A stretch of DNA of 64,000 bases. Source: CAVQBP01 sp964448105. Its GTDB lineage: Bacteria > Bacteroidota > Ignavibacteria > Ignavibacteriales > Ignavibacteriaceae. The notes beneath the pieces are model-generated. The model was not told where the DNA came from, searched no databases, and worked only from the letters and a program-made list of their open reading frames with translations. Each line of letters opens with the position of its first letter. The stretch's first letter is position 1. Where the stretch lies: assembly GCA_964448105.1 (NCBI GenBank), contig CAYUVK010000004.1, positions 1 through 64,000 of the forward strand. The letters run 5' to 3'. Positions 42,162 to 51,357 of this stretch are shown piece by piece. The translations under genes were made by a program, and so were the position numbers.

Positions 42162-43460
42162 ATGGAAAAATATTACATTGATCCCAAATCTCTTTATAGA
42201 CTCCCCTGGACAATGCCGGATAACGGGATTACGTGGCTTGAACCAACAGCACAATGCAATTTAAATTGTTATGGATGCTATAGAAAAAATATTAAGAATT
42301 CTCATAAGCCACTCGCCGATGTAAAACATGAATTAGATTTCTTCCAATCAGTGAGAAAATCCGATTGCATTTCAATTGCAGGTGGTGACCCGCTTTTATA
42401 CCCGGATATTGTAGAACTTGTAGCCGATATAAAATCAAGAGGGCTTAAGCCTATCATCAACACTAACGGAATTGCTCTTACAAATGAACTTCTTGATGAA
42501 TTAAAAAAAGCCGGTGTATTTGGTTTTACGTTCCACATAGACAGCAAACAAGGTAGAGGGAGAGAAAAAAAATGGCTCGGTAAAAATGAAGTTGAACTAA
42601 ATGAACTGCGTCTTTATTATGCGGAAATGCTTGCAGCCAGAGGAGGAATTGCATGCTCCTTTAATTCAACTGTTTATCACGATACTATTCAATTTGTACC
42701 CGATTTAGTTGCATGGGCGCACAAGCATATTGATATAGTTCATACTATGGTTTTTATTTTATTTAGATACATTACTCCTGATACACCATTTGATTTTTAT
42801 GCAGCTGATAAAAAAATAATATGGGATGATATTCATTATCACTCCAATAAAATAGAAATAACGGATTTAATGGCAGAAGATGTTGTAAAAGAGATTAGAG
42901 GAAAATTCCCGGATTTTATGCCTGCTGCTTTTTTAAATGGTACTGCTAAACCTGATCATTTTAAGTGGCTACTTTCGGAAAGGATTGGTAACAGAAACAA
43001 AATTTTTGGTTATGCAGAAAATAAATTTCTTGAACTTGTAATGACATTATATCATTACAAGCATGATAAATATCTTTCTTATGCTTCCCCCAAAACTCTA
43101 AGCCTTGGGAGATTAACATTATTCAATACATGGTTTTTAGATAAAGGGATTAAAAAAGCTTTTAAAAATTATTTAAAGTATTTAGTAGTAAATCCTTTTA
43201 GAATATTCAAGAAAGTGTATATGCAGTCAATCATGATTATTCAGCCGGTTGATTTAATGTCAAATGGTGATCAAAGTATGTGTGATGGTTGCCCGGATAT
43301 TACATATTGGAAAGATAAAGATGGTTCTGAAAAGCTCGTTTGGTCTTGCAGGCTTGAAGAATTAATACAGTACGAAAACTTTTTAAGAATGGTTCCGAAG
43401 AAGAAAGAAACTATTCCTGAGAATGGAATCGATGCAGTAATTGAAACGGAGAAAAATTAA
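42162..43460 (+). CDS. Radical SAM protein of unknown substrate
   Basis: The 432-residue protein has the cluster motif CNLNCYGCYRK near residue 32, then CISIAGGDPLLYPDIVELV and INTNGIALTNEL as in radical SAM twitch barrels. A C-terminal Cys group follows (MCDGCPDITYWKDKDG, then WSCRLEEL), perhaps an auxiliary cluster. Good AAGGAGTG site. It lies between PvlArgDC and a CooC-like ATPase. Substrate unknown; possible lipid or cofactor role. Confidence 0.88.
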   Translation: MEKYYIDPKSLYRLPWTMPDNGITWLEPTAQCNLNCYGCYRKNIKNSHKPLADVKHELDFFQSVRKSDCISIAGGDPLLYPDIVELVADIKSRGLKPIINTNGIALTNELLDELKKAGVFGFTFHIDSKQGRGREKKWLGKNEVELNELRLYYAEMLAARGGIACSFNSTVYHDTIQFVPDLVAWAHKHIDIVHTMVFILFRYITPDTPFDFYAADKKIIWDDIHYHSNKIEITDLMAEDVVKEIRGKFPDFMPAAFLNGTAKPDHFKWLLSERIGNRNKIFGYAENKFLELVMTLYHYKHDKYLSYASPKTLSLGRLTLFNTWFLDKGIKKAFKNYLKYLVVNPFRIFKKVYMQSIMIIQPVDLMSNGDQSMCDGCPDITYWKDKDGSEKLVWSCRLEELIQYENFLRMVPKKKETIPENGIDAVIETEKN

Positions 43461-43504
43461 TACTGTATTAAATCTATGAAAGAATGAAATGAGTTAATAA
43501 TAAA

Positions 43505-44323
43505 ATGAAGATTCTAAAAAACAAAAGGATTTTGGTTTGCGGCAAAGGGGGAAGCGGAAAAAGTTCAATTGTATCTCTTTTGGGAAATGAACTGCGAAAA
43601 AAAGGATACCGGGTAATCTTATTAGATGCCGATGCTTCTAATCCCGGCGGTTTAGTTCGTTTGTTAACTGATAAAAAAAATCCGCTTAAACCTTTAATTG
43701 AATTTTTTGGAGGAAGGGAAAAGGTTACTTGTCCTTCTGATGATCCGTCTCCGCTTACAAGGATTAATAACAACTTACCTTTAAATGAAACTGCTATAGA
43801 TTTATCAGAAATTCCAGGGAAATATTCTTTAAAGAAAAAAAATCTCGCTCTATTTCAAATAGGAAAAATACAGGAAGCTTGCGAAGGATGCGATGGACCG
43901 ATGTCAAAAGTTGCACGTGATTTTATTGTTAAGGGTGATTTTGTTACGCTTATAGATATTGAAGCAGGCATAGAACATTTTGGCAGAGGAGTTGAGAAAA
44001 ATGTAGATATAGTTTTAGTTATAGTAGATCCTACTTTCGAATCCTTTGTAATAGCAGAAATTGTTGCAAATATGTCTTTGTATATGGGGAATAAAAATGT
44101 ATGGGCAATTTTAAATAAGGTTGATTCTAAAGATACAAATGCAATTATGCAAAATGCTTTGAGGAAGAGAGAGGTTAATTATCTCGGCAGCGTGGGTTAT
44201 TATAAAGAGATACATAGAGCAGGATTTGAAGGTAAAATGATTACTCAATGTAGAGCTGAAAAGCAGGTTGCCGGAATTATAAACAAACTTGAAAAATTTT
44301 TAGAAACAAAAGATGGAATATAA
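43505..44323 (+). CDS. CooC/MinD-type P-loop ATPase
   Basis: The 272-residue protein has deviant Walker A CGKGGSGKSSIVSLL, VILLDADASNPGGL, and a Cys pair in EACEGCDGPMSK. CooC-family ATPases insert nickel or iron-sulfur clusters. No carbon-monoxide dehydrogenase is in the window. Upstream gap to the radical SAM gene is 44 bases. Client unknown. Confidence 0.85.
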   Translation: MKILKNKRILVCGKGGSGKSSIVSLLGNELRKKGYRVILLDADASNPGGLVRLLTDKKNPLKPLIEFFGGREKVTCPSDDPSPLTRINNNLPLNETAIDLSEIPGKYSLKKKNLALFQIGKIQEACEGCDGPMSKVARDFIVKGDFVTLIDIEAGIEHFGRGVEKNVDIVLVIVDPTFESFVIAEIVANMSLYMGNKNVWAILNKVDSKDTNAIMQNALRKREVNYLGSVGYYKEIHRAGFEGKMITQCRAEKQVAGIINKLEKFLETKDGI

Positions 44324-44425
44324 ATAGAAGATATCGCCTAACTACCGATAGAGAAAAACATATTTATTGCGACATGCTTTTTAACATGAAGAAAAACAAA
44401 TTTTTAATAAAAAAGAACGGTTAAA

Positions 44426-46282
44426 ATGTTTGAATTAAGAAATCGATTTATTATGCCTCCGATTAAAGTTGGTTATAGTGAGGGTGACGGTTTTATTAAT
44501 CAACGGCATATCGGTTTTTACAACCTTAGAAGTAAATATATTGGAGCCGTAACATTAGAACCGCTTTACATGGATTCGGGATTGAGAGAATTACCAACCC
44601 AGATCGGCATTGATAAAGATGATAAGATTGACGGATTGAAAAACCTTACAAACTTGATCCACTCAAACGGGGCAAAAGTAATTGCTCATCTTAATCATCC
44701 GGGCAGGATGGCAAATCCCAGGCTGCCGGAAAATTATTTTATTTCATCTACCGATAAAGCTTGCGAAAACGGCGGGGAGACTCCCTTGAAAATTAACAGG
44801 GAAATAATGAATAAGGTAATTAAAATATATACTGATACGGCTAAGAGATCGGTCGAATGCGGTTTTGATATTATTGAAATTCAATTTGGCCACGGTTACC
44901 TTCTTGCACAGTTTATTTCTCCTGCCGTTAATGATCGTACGGATGAATATGGTGGAAGTTTTAATAATAGAGTAAAATTCCCTTTAGAAGTATTGCAAGC
45001 AATTCGTAATTCCGTTGATGTCCCTTTAATTGCACGCATTAGTGGTGATGAAATGATCCCATCCGGATTTCATATTGAGGAAATGATAAAATTCTCTCTA
45101 TTACTGGAACAAAGTGGAATTGATGCAATTCATGTTTCTGCCGGCTCAGTTTGTTCAACGCCGCCCTGGTTTTTTCAGCATATGTTTATTCCTAAGGGTA
45201 AAACGTGGGGGTTTGCCGGTAAAATTAAAAACAAAGTTAACGTTCCTGTAATTTTTGTCGGAAGAATAAATTCGATTAAAGATGTTGAATATATAAAGGA
45301 AAAATATGCTGCCGATTTTCTTGCCGTCGGAAGGGCAATGATTGCTGACTCAAATTTCATTGGTAAATATTTGAATAAAGTAGAAGGAATTATCCGTCCT
45401 TGTTTGGCTTGTGCAGAAGGATGCCTCGGCGGTGTAAGGAACGGGAAAGGACTAAGTTGCGTAGTCAATCCTTTGGTCAATACTGATTATCCTGAAATAA
45501 GAAAATCTGATTCCATTAAAAAATTTGCTGTGGTAGGTGGAGGACTTGCCGGGATGGAAGCAGCAATTACTTTGAAAGAGCGTGGTCATCAAGTTGAACT
45601 TTTTGAGAAGAATAAATTAGGTGGGCAATTCAATCTTGCATGCCTTCCGCCAAATAAGGAAAGTTTAAAAGATTTAATTGATTACCTTATATCCGAGATA
45701 GATTTGCATAAAATAAAATTGATACATAAGGAAGCGATGAAAACCGATATTGAAAACGGGAATTACGATGCTGTCATTATGGCAACCGGTGCAAGACCCG
45801 ATATTCCTCCAATAAAAGGATTAAAAGAATTTTACTGGACAGATTTTTTAAATGATAATGAGTTGCCTCATGGACAAAAGGTATTGGTAATCGGAGGAGG
45901 TCTCATTGGACTTGAAGTTGCTTCAAAGCTTGTTGATGGAGATAATTTTGTAACTATTGTGGAAATTATGGATGAAATAGGGCGCGGGATGGAGATGATT
46001 GAAAAAGCTTTAACCCTTAAAAAATTAAAATCAAAAAATGTTGAAATATTTATCAATCATAAAGTTGTTAAAGTTAAGGGTTCACAGGTTTTTTTAGAAG
46101 GAAAAGAAAAAAACATCGTAGTTGAGGGTATAACCAAAATTGTTATAGCAACGGGAATGAAAAGTTATATCCCTTTTGGGGAAACTGGAAAAACACCTTA
46201 TTATTTTATTGGCGACGCAAAGGAGGTTGGAAAAGCACAGGATGCTATACACAGTGCTTACAAACTGGCTGTGACAATATAG
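44426..46282 (+). CDS. NADH:flavin oxidoreductase of the old-yellow-enzyme/2,4-dienoyl-CoA reductase type
   Basis: The 618-residue, two-domain protein has an N-terminal FMN barrel (AHLNHPGRMANP; YGGSFNNRVKF) and a [4Fe-4S] site with CLACAEGC followed by an 11-residue spacer and Cys (SCVVNP). The C-terminal FAD/NAD half reads FAVVGGGLAGMEAAITL and VLVIGGGLIGLEVAS. Such enzymes reduce enoyl or other activated double bonds; substrate unknown. A clear paralogue lies at 57616-59487. Confidence 0.9.
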   Translation: MFELRNRFIMPPIKVGYSEGDGFINQRHIGFYNLRSKYIGAVTLEPLYMDSGLRELPTQIGIDKDDKIDGLKNLTNLIHSNGAKVIAHLNHPGRMANPRLPENYFISSTDKACENGGETPLKINREIMNKVIKIYTDTAKRSVECGFDIIEIQFGHGYLLAQFISPAVNDRTDEYGGSFNNRVKFPLEVLQAIRNSVDVPLIARISGDEMIPSGFHIEEMIKFSLLLEQSGIDAIHVSAGSVCSTPPWFFQHMFIPKGKTWGFAGKIKNKVNVPVIFVGRINSIKDVEYIKEKYAADFLAVGRAMIADSNFIGKYLNKVEGIIRPCLACAEGCLGGVRNGKGLSCVVNPLVNTDYPEIRKSDSIKKFAVVGGGLAGMEAAITLKERGHQVELFEKNKLGGQFNLACLPPNKESLKDLIDYLISEIDLHKIKLIHKEAMKTDIENGNYDAVIMATGARPDIPPIKGLKEFYWTDFLNDNELPHGQKVLVIGGGLIGLEVASKLVDGDNFVTIVEIMDEIGRGMEMIEKALTLKKLKSKNVEIFINHKVVKVKGSQVFLEGKEKNIVVEGITKIVIATGMKSYIPFGETGKTPYYFIGDAKEVGKAQDAIHSAYKLAVTI

Positions 46283-46393
46283 TTAAATTAGTTGGAGTAA
46301 ATATTAAGAATGGGTTTCTGATTTTCTCTGAAAAAGGTACATGAATCAAATTAATTATTTACTCTTTTAGAATTAAATTATTTTTAATAAAAA

Positions 46394-47056
46394 ATGAAAT
46401 TATCAACACGGAATTCGATATTTGGAAAAATAGCAGATAATCTTGGAGTAAATAAAAATTTTAGTGAGTATACAAAAGTAGTCGTTGATCCAATTGATAC
46501 TGCGATAATAAGTCCTGTAGAAGCCAAAGCAATGCATTTCGGAAATATTAACCATAAAGGAAATCTCATCTCCAAAAATAATAAAGAAATTCCGTTGGTT
46601 GACTTGATTGGTCGTTATGCCAACCAATTTTTAGATGCTATGTATATCAATTTTTATTTGAACCCTTATAATAAACATTTTTGGATAACTCCATACAATG
46701 GAATATTTATATACACTCAGATGAATGATGGAAAATCCTGGCTGCCTGTTTACTTAGGATTGGAAAATCTTTTAGGAATAGAAATGTTAAGCAAGGCAGC
46801 AAAAAAGAATGCTTCAATTGGTTCTATATTTAAAACAAAAAGTTTTTTGTTGGCTATAATTGCAGTCGGGTCATTAAATGTAAATAGAATTCATATTGAT
46901 TATGATGAAATGCAGTATTATAAAAAAGGTACGCCCTGCGGATATTTCAGTGTTGGGTCATCATTACTTTTGTGTTTCCCAAACCATTTAAAATTTTTAA
47001 TTGAAGAAAAGTCTGATGTAAAAATCGGTCAGAGGATATTGATTGAAAAAGTATGA
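46394..47056 (+). CDS. Phosphatidylserine-decarboxylase-like protein
   Basis: The 220-residue protein shows IDTAIISPVEAKAMHFGNI and, near the end, KKGTPCGYFSVGSSLLLCFP, which resembles the PSD segment with the self-cleaving Gly-Ser pair (GSS instead of GST). The usual catalytic Asp position (PADG in PSD) reads PVEA. So it may be a divergent or specialised member. No phosphatidylserine synthase nearby. It overlaps the peptide deformylase start. Confidence 0.6.
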   Translation: MKLSTRNSIFGKIADNLGVNKNFSEYTKVVVDPIDTAIISPVEAKAMHFGNINHKGNLISKNNKEIPLVDLIGRYANQFLDAMYINFYLNPYNKHFWITPYNGIFIYTQMNDGKSWLPVYLGLENLLGIEMLSKAAKKNASIGSIFKTKSFLLAIIAVGSLNVNRIHIDYDEMQYYKKGTPCGYFSVGSSLLLCFPNHLKFLIEEKSDVKIGQRILIEKV

Positions 47057-47516
47057 ACTAAAAATTTATCCGGATCCTATGTTAAGAAAAGTCGCCTCGC
47101 CTGTAAATGAGGTTAATGGTGCAATTCGTCATTTGATTAAAAAGATGTCGGAAATCATGTATAGTAATAAGGGAATAGGATTAGCTGCCCCTCAGGTAGG
47201 AACTCTGGAAAGAGTTATAATTTCAGATGTTGGAAAAGGATTAATCTCAATGATAAATCCGGAAATACTCACAGGATTTGGTGAAGATTTTTTGGAAGAA
47301 GGATGTTTAAGTTTACCGGATAAAGTGGTTAATGTTAAAAGAAAAAAATCTATTTTTATTCGATATTTAAACAATGATGAAATGGAAAAAGAATCTGAAT
47401 TAAATGGGCTTACAGCTCGTGTTATCCAACATGAAATTGATCATTTAAATGGTATGCTAATTATTGATTATGCTCCATTGACAGAAGTATATAAACTAAA
47501 AGTAAATAAAATGTAG
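47043..47516 (+). CDS. def: Peptide deformylase
   Basis: Metalloenzyme removing the N-terminal formyl group. The 157-residue protein has all three motifs: GIGLAAPQVG, EEGCLSLP with metal Cys, and QHEIDHLNG with two His and catalytic Glu. Starts TTG, overlapping the end of the PSD-like gene. Unusual company (normally with fmt); possibly a second copy. Confidence 0.93.
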   Translation: MKKYELKIYPDPMLRKVASPVNEVNGAIRHLIKKMSEIMYSNKGIGLAAPQVGTLERVIISDVGKGLISMINPEILTGFGEDFLEEGCLSLPDKVVNVKRKKSIFIRYLNNDEMEKESELNGLTARVIQHEIDHLNGMLIIDYAPLTEVYKLKVNKM

Positions 47517-47598
47517 AATAAACATGAAAATCGCTTTTAAGTTCTTTGAATTTAATCTGCTTCTTTTTATACAATTAATTTTTATAGGAGATCTAACA

Positions 47599-48351
47599 AT
47601 GTCTCAAATAAAAAATCAAAGTAATAACAAAGTTGGGACTGTCAGCATCACAGTTTTATATGATAATTATCAAATGGAGAAGGGTTTACAAACAGATTGG
47701 GGATTTTCTTGTTTGATTGAAGCCGGAAAAATGAAGCTATTGTTCGATACAGGTGAAAGCGGAGAAATTTTATTGAGTAATATGGCAATACTTAGTATCG
47801 ATCCTAAAAGTATTGATTATATTTTCTTGTCTCATTTCCATCATGATCATACGGGCGGATTAAATTATTTTTTGAAGAAGAATTCTGATGTTACCATCTA
47901 CTATCCGCAGTCATTTCCCGATCAACTAATTGAAGAAATGAAAAATTCGGGATCAAAACTGGTTCCGGTTTCATCATTTCATGAATTGCAAACAAACATT
48001 TTTTCGCTTGGTGAACTCGATGGCGGTATTCCTGAACAATCACTTGCAATCAGAACACCAAAAGGTATTGTAGTTATTACCGGCTGTGCTCATCCTGGAA
48101 TTATTAATATTCTTGAAAGGGCAAAGAGCTTCTTTCCCAACGAAGCAATTTATCTTGCTATGGGAGGATTTCATTTATACCGGAAGACAGACGATGAAAT
48201 AAGAAGTACAATAAATAGAATATTAAAGATGGAAATATTCGCTGTAGCTCCTTCTCATTGTTCGGGAAACAGTGCGCGCAAAATGTTCAAAGAAGTTTAT
48301 AATGATAATTATTTTGAAATCGGAACGGGTAAGGTAATCGAAATAAAATAA
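47599..48351 (+). CDS. Metallo-beta-lactamase-fold hydrolase (COG1237-like)
   Basis: The start chosen is MSQIKNQSNNKVGTVSITVL, preceded by TAGGAG; a longer upstream frame is rejected. The metal motif is FLSHFHHDHTGGL, followed by VVITGCAHPGIINILERAKS, as in the MBL family related to 7,8-dihydropterin-6-methyl-4-aminobenzene phosphate synthase. About 250 residues. In sulfate reducers an MBL-fold protein is encoded near orange-protein genes. Substrate unknown. Confidence 0.82.
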   Translation: MSQIKNQSNNKVGTVSITVLYDNYQMEKGLQTDWGFSCLIEAGKMKLLFDTGESGEILLSNMAILSIDPKSIDYIFLSHFHHDHTGGLNYFLKKNSDVTIYYPQSFPDQLIEEMKNSGSKLVPVSSFHELQTNIFSLGELDGGIPEQSLAIRTPKGIVVITGCAHPGIINILERAKSFFPNEAIYLAMGGFHLYRKTDDEIRSTINRILKMEIFAVAPSHCSGNSARKMFKEVYNDNYFEIGTGKVIEIK

Positions 48352-48368
48352 TAGCAAATGGAACTAAT

Positions 48369-49007
48369 ATGGCAAGGACAGAACCTTTCGATAAATATTT
48401 AAATGAATATGAAGAATGGTTTAAAGAGCATAAATATGTATATGAATCAGAACTTGAAGCCGTAAGGCACTTTATTCCTCAAGATAAAAAAGGCATTGAA
48501 ATTGGCATTGGTACCGGAAGATTTGCTCTTCCATTTGGAATTAGAGAAGGAGTAGAACCGTCTTTATTAATGTGTCGTTTCGCTACAAATAAAGGGTTGA
48601 AAGTTTATGAAGGAACAGCCGAAGAATTACCTTTACAAGATAAATCTTATGATTTTGCTTTGATGGTAACTACTATTTGTTTTGTGGATGATGTTAAAAA
48701 ATCTTTTTGTGAAGTAAGAAGAATTTTAAAGCCGGATGGAAGTTTCATTATAGGACTTGTTGATAAAAATAGTCCGCTTGGCATAACATATGAAAAAATG
48801 AAGGATCAGAATAAGTTCTATCGTTATGCTACATTCTATTCAACAGATGAAGTAAAAAAGTTGTTAGTAGAAAATAAATTTAAAAACATTGAAATAATTC
48901 AAACCGTATTTGGTGAATTATCAACAATACGTAACATTCAGTCTTTTAAAGAAGGCTATAATGAAGGAGGTTTTGTTGTTATAAATGCAACAAAAGAAAT
49001 TGATTAG
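48369..49007 (+). CDS. Class I SAM-dependent methyltransferase
   Basis: The 212-residue UbiE/type-11-like protein has motif I GIEIGIGTGRFALPFG and KSYDFALMVTTICFVDDVKKSF, then EVRRILKPDGSFIIGLVD. Substrate unknown. It follows the MBL gene by 17 bases. Different from the methyltransferase at 36440-37063. Confidence 0.85.
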   Translation: MARTEPFDKYLNEYEEWFKEHKYVYESELEAVRHFIPQDKKGIEIGIGTGRFALPFGIREGVEPSLLMCRFATNKGLKVYEGTAEELPLQDKSYDFALMVTTICFVDDVKKSFCEVRRILKPDGSFIIGLVDKNSPLGITYEKMKDQNKFYRYATFYSTDEVKKLLVENKFKNIEIIQTVFGELSTIRNIQSFKEGYNEGGFVVINATKEID

Positions 49008-49058
49008 AAAAAAATTCAATATAATGATGTTAATTTAAGATTATAAGGAGCTATTATT

Positions 49059-49310
49059 ATGGCACTAATGATAACTAAAGAATGTATAGTTTGTGGTGCA
49101 TGTGAGCCCGAATGTCCAAATACTTCTATAACTGCTAATGAAGCCATTTATGAAATAGACCCGGAATTATGTACCGAGTGTGTCGGTTATTTTGATGAAC
49201 CGCAATGTAAATCAGTATGTCCAATTGATGAAGCTATAATTGTAAACCCGGCATACCAGGAGACAAAAGGCGAATTATTCAAGAAGAAATTAATAATAGG
49301 TTATAATTAA
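49059..49310 (+). CDS. 2[4Fe-4S] ferredoxin (YfhL type)
   Basis: The 83-residue ferredoxin reads ECIVCGACEPECPNTSI, then LCTECVGYFDEPQCKSVCP. The second cluster motif has the inserted loop typical of the YfhL/allochromatium-type ferredoxin. Strong AAGGAGCTATT site. Likely a low-potential electron donor to one of the neighbouring radical SAM or oxidoreductase proteins. Confidence 0.93.
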   Translation: MALMITKECIVCGACEPECPNTSITANEAIYEIDPELCTECVGYFDEPQCKSVCPIDEAIIVNPAYQETKGELFKKKLIIGYN

Positions 49311-49423
49311 TTCAGATAGTAATTTATTTAGAATTATTAGGAGTGTAGTAATTGTTCAAATCCGTGAGAACCTGTATTAAAGAGAGCGCATCTTATTGAG
49401 TAAATAATAAAGCGATAATACTA

Positions 49424-49777
49424 ATGTTAATATTATTAGGTTCAGATGGAAATAATCTGCAAAGTCTGGTTGCAAAAAGATTTGGGCACGCAAATTATTT
49501 TATCTTATTTGATACAGAGACAAAAGATATAGAAACTTATACAAATACTGTCGAAGAGCACACTCATGAAAATCTTCAGCTATTTTTGAATAAAGGTGTA
49601 GAAGTGTTTATCGTTGGTAATATTGGTCCGCACGCTTTTGAAATTATAAACACCAAGAGCAAAGTATATCTTGCAAGAAAAATGTCAATTCAAAAAGCAA
49701 TTGATAAATTTTCCAAAGGAGAATTAAAACAAATAAATGAACCGACAGCAAAAAGAAGCATAGCACACAATAACTGA
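49424..49777 (+). CDS. NifX/NifB-type cofactor-binding-like protein
   Basis: The 117-residue protein reads MLILLGSDGNNLQSLVAKRF, VEVFIVGNIGPHAFEIINTK and VYLARKMSIQKAIDKF. It is clearly homologous over its whole length to the protein at 57079-57504 (both share GSDGN, VGNIGPHAF, LARKMS). Last base shared with the thioesterase start. Weak ribosome site. Confidence 0.85.
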   Translation: MLILLGSDGNNLQSLVAKRFGHANYFILFDTETKDIETYTNTVEEHTHENLQLFLNKGVEVFIVGNIGPHAFEIINTKSKVYLARKMSIQKAIDKFSKGELKQINEPTAKRSIAHNN

Positions 49778-50214
49778 TGTCAGAAATAAATAGAATATCA
49801 TCTCTCGTTGTAAATAAAAAGACTAAGAAGGTTTTTATCGATATACCATTAACAATTAACACTTACGATATAGACATTGCGGGACACGTAAATAATATTG
49901 TTTATATTAAATGGTTCGAAGATTTGCGGACAAAATTATTCCGGGAATATTTTGATCTTCCTGAACTTCTTTCAAATAATTTGTACCCGGTTGTTATATC
50001 AACAAATATCACTTATAAAAAATTTTTAAAATTATTTGATAAGCCGGTAGGTTTTATGAATTTGGTGTGTTATAATCATGGTATTGTAACATTAAAAGTT
50101 GAAATCAGGCTTGATGGGAAAATCGCTGCTTTCGGCGAACAGAAATGTATTTTAATGAACTTAAAAACAAGTTTAATGAATAAAGAAAAATTTAAATCTA
50201 TTTTAAAAGCATGA
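49777..50214 (+). CDS. Acyl-CoA thioesterase (hot-dog fold)
   Basis: The 145-residue 4HBT-family protein has the active-site stretch YDIDIAGHVNNIVYIKWFEDLR. It hydrolyses acyl-CoA thioesters, substrate unknown. It overlaps the NifX-like gene by one base and the MerR gene by four, so the three are translationally coupled. Confidence 0.85.
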   Translation: MSEINRISSLVVNKKTKKVFIDIPLTINTYDIDIAGHVNNIVYIKWFEDLRTKLFREYFDLPELLSNNLYPVVISTNITYKKFLKLFDKPVGFMNLVCYNHGIVTLKVEIRLDGKIAAFGEQKCILMNLKTSLMNKEKFKSILKA

Positions 50215-50660
50215 AAAATTTTATAGTGAAATATGAAGAGCCAATTTTCCCGATTAGTACTGCCGCAAAGCTGCTTAATGTTTCGGTACATACTCTTAGA
50301 ATGTATGAAAGAAAAGGCCTAGTAATTACTTTTAAAAAAAATTCTAATCGCAGGCTTTTCTCAAAATCTGATATTGAAAGGATTGAATGTATTCGCCGTT
50401 CTATTAATCAATTTAAGCTCAGTATCAACAGCATTAAAGCAATTTATTCTTTAATTCCATGCTGGGAGATTGTCAAATGCCGTATCGATGTTCGAAAAAT
50501 TTGTCAAGCATTTAATAATAATTATGAACCATGTTGGAGTTATAAACGAACTGGTAAAATTGTCGAAAAGCAGTCTTGCAGAAACTGTACGGTTTATAAA
50601 AAATATTACAATTGTGATAGCATAAAAAAGTTGATCACTTCTTTTTTTATATCAAATTGA
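50211..50660 (+). CDS. MerR-family regulator with Cys-rich C-terminal domain
   Basis: The 149-residue regulator has the N-terminal winged helix (ISTAAKLLNVSVHTLRMYER, then KNSNRRLFSKSDIERIECIRR). The short C-terminal domain has several Cys and Trp: PCWEIVKCRIDVRKIC, PCWSYK and SCRNCTVYKKYYNC. That resembles a two-CW-type domain and could bind iron-sulfur or metal. Overlaps the thioesterase gene by four bases. Probably a redox or metal sensor for the preceding NifX-like genes. Confidence 0.85.
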   Translation: MKNFIVKYEEPIFPISTAAKLLNVSVHTLRMYERKGLVITFKKNSNRRLFSKSDIERIECIRRSINQFKLSINSIKAIYSLIPCWEIVKCRIDVRKICQAFNNNYEPCWSYKRTGKIVEKQSCRNCTVYKKYYNCDSIKKLITSFFISN

Positions 50661-50991
50661 AAAACAAGGTTATCAATCGATACTCTTCTTCTTCGCAGAC
50701 ATTTTAAAATATACAACTTTACCTCCCTGATATCTCACATTCTCTGAAACAGTAATTTCAATGTTATTTTATTTCTATTTTTTTATAAGTAATGAATCCA
50801 ATTTAAAGTTTACGAATCATATATCAATAAGACATTAAATAAATATATATGTAATTATAAACAACCAGCTACGCGACTTTTTTTCTCCACTCCTGTGTGC
50901 AGCTTTTACAATGCTGCAAAGTATATCTCAGAGAAAGAAGCCGTGTATTTAATAAAGATAAAATATTTACAAACTAAATAATGGATTGAAA
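50661..50991. promoter_or_regulatory. Upstream region of the thioredoxin operon
   Basis: 331 bases without a gene. It contains an imperfect palindrome TGCAGC-N9-GCTGCA (50898-50918), about 75 bases before the thioredoxin-like start. It may be the operator of the operon; it does not match the GTTGCA palindromes near the sigma-54 activator. Confidence 0.35.
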
Positions 50992-51357
50992 ATGTTAAAA
51001 ACAAATCTTACTCACGTGCTTTCAGAAAAAGAACATTCTGAATTATTAAACAATAACGAAAGTGTAATGATCTGCTGCGGCAGAATGGGACCAATGTGCA
51101 TTCCCGTTTACGATACCATGGAAGAACTTGAAAATGAATATAAGCAAGTAAAATTTGCAGATATGGAATTTGATTCACCCGATGCAAAAGTTATCAGGAA
51201 TTTACCCGAATGCAGGAGCTTTGCTGGGCTTCCGTTCACTATTTATTATAAAAACGGGAAAGTTGTAGAAGCTACCAGCAGCATTCAATCAAAAGAACAA
51301 ATAACTGAAATCCTGAAAAAACATTTATCTAATGGGAAAAATGGAAAATCATTTTGA
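50992..51357 (+). CDS. Thioredoxin-like protein with an unusual CX6C motif
   Basis: About 121 residues. MICCGRMGPMCIPVYDTMEELE has the redox-helix position of thioredoxin, but the CGPC is replaced by CCGRMGPMC. The later VIRNLPECRSFAGLPFTIYYKNGKVVEATSS gives the cis-Pro (GLPFTIYY) expected of thioredoxin. It overlaps trxB by 17 bases. A TTG two codons upstream is an alternative start. Probably the private substrate of the adjacent thioredoxin reductase. Confidence 0.75.
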   Translation: MLKTNLTHVLSEKEHSELLNNNESVMICCGRMGPMCIPVYDTMEELENEYKQVKFADMEFDSPDAKVIRNLPECRSFAGLPFTIYYKNGKVVEATSSIQSKEQITEILKKHLSNGKNGKSF

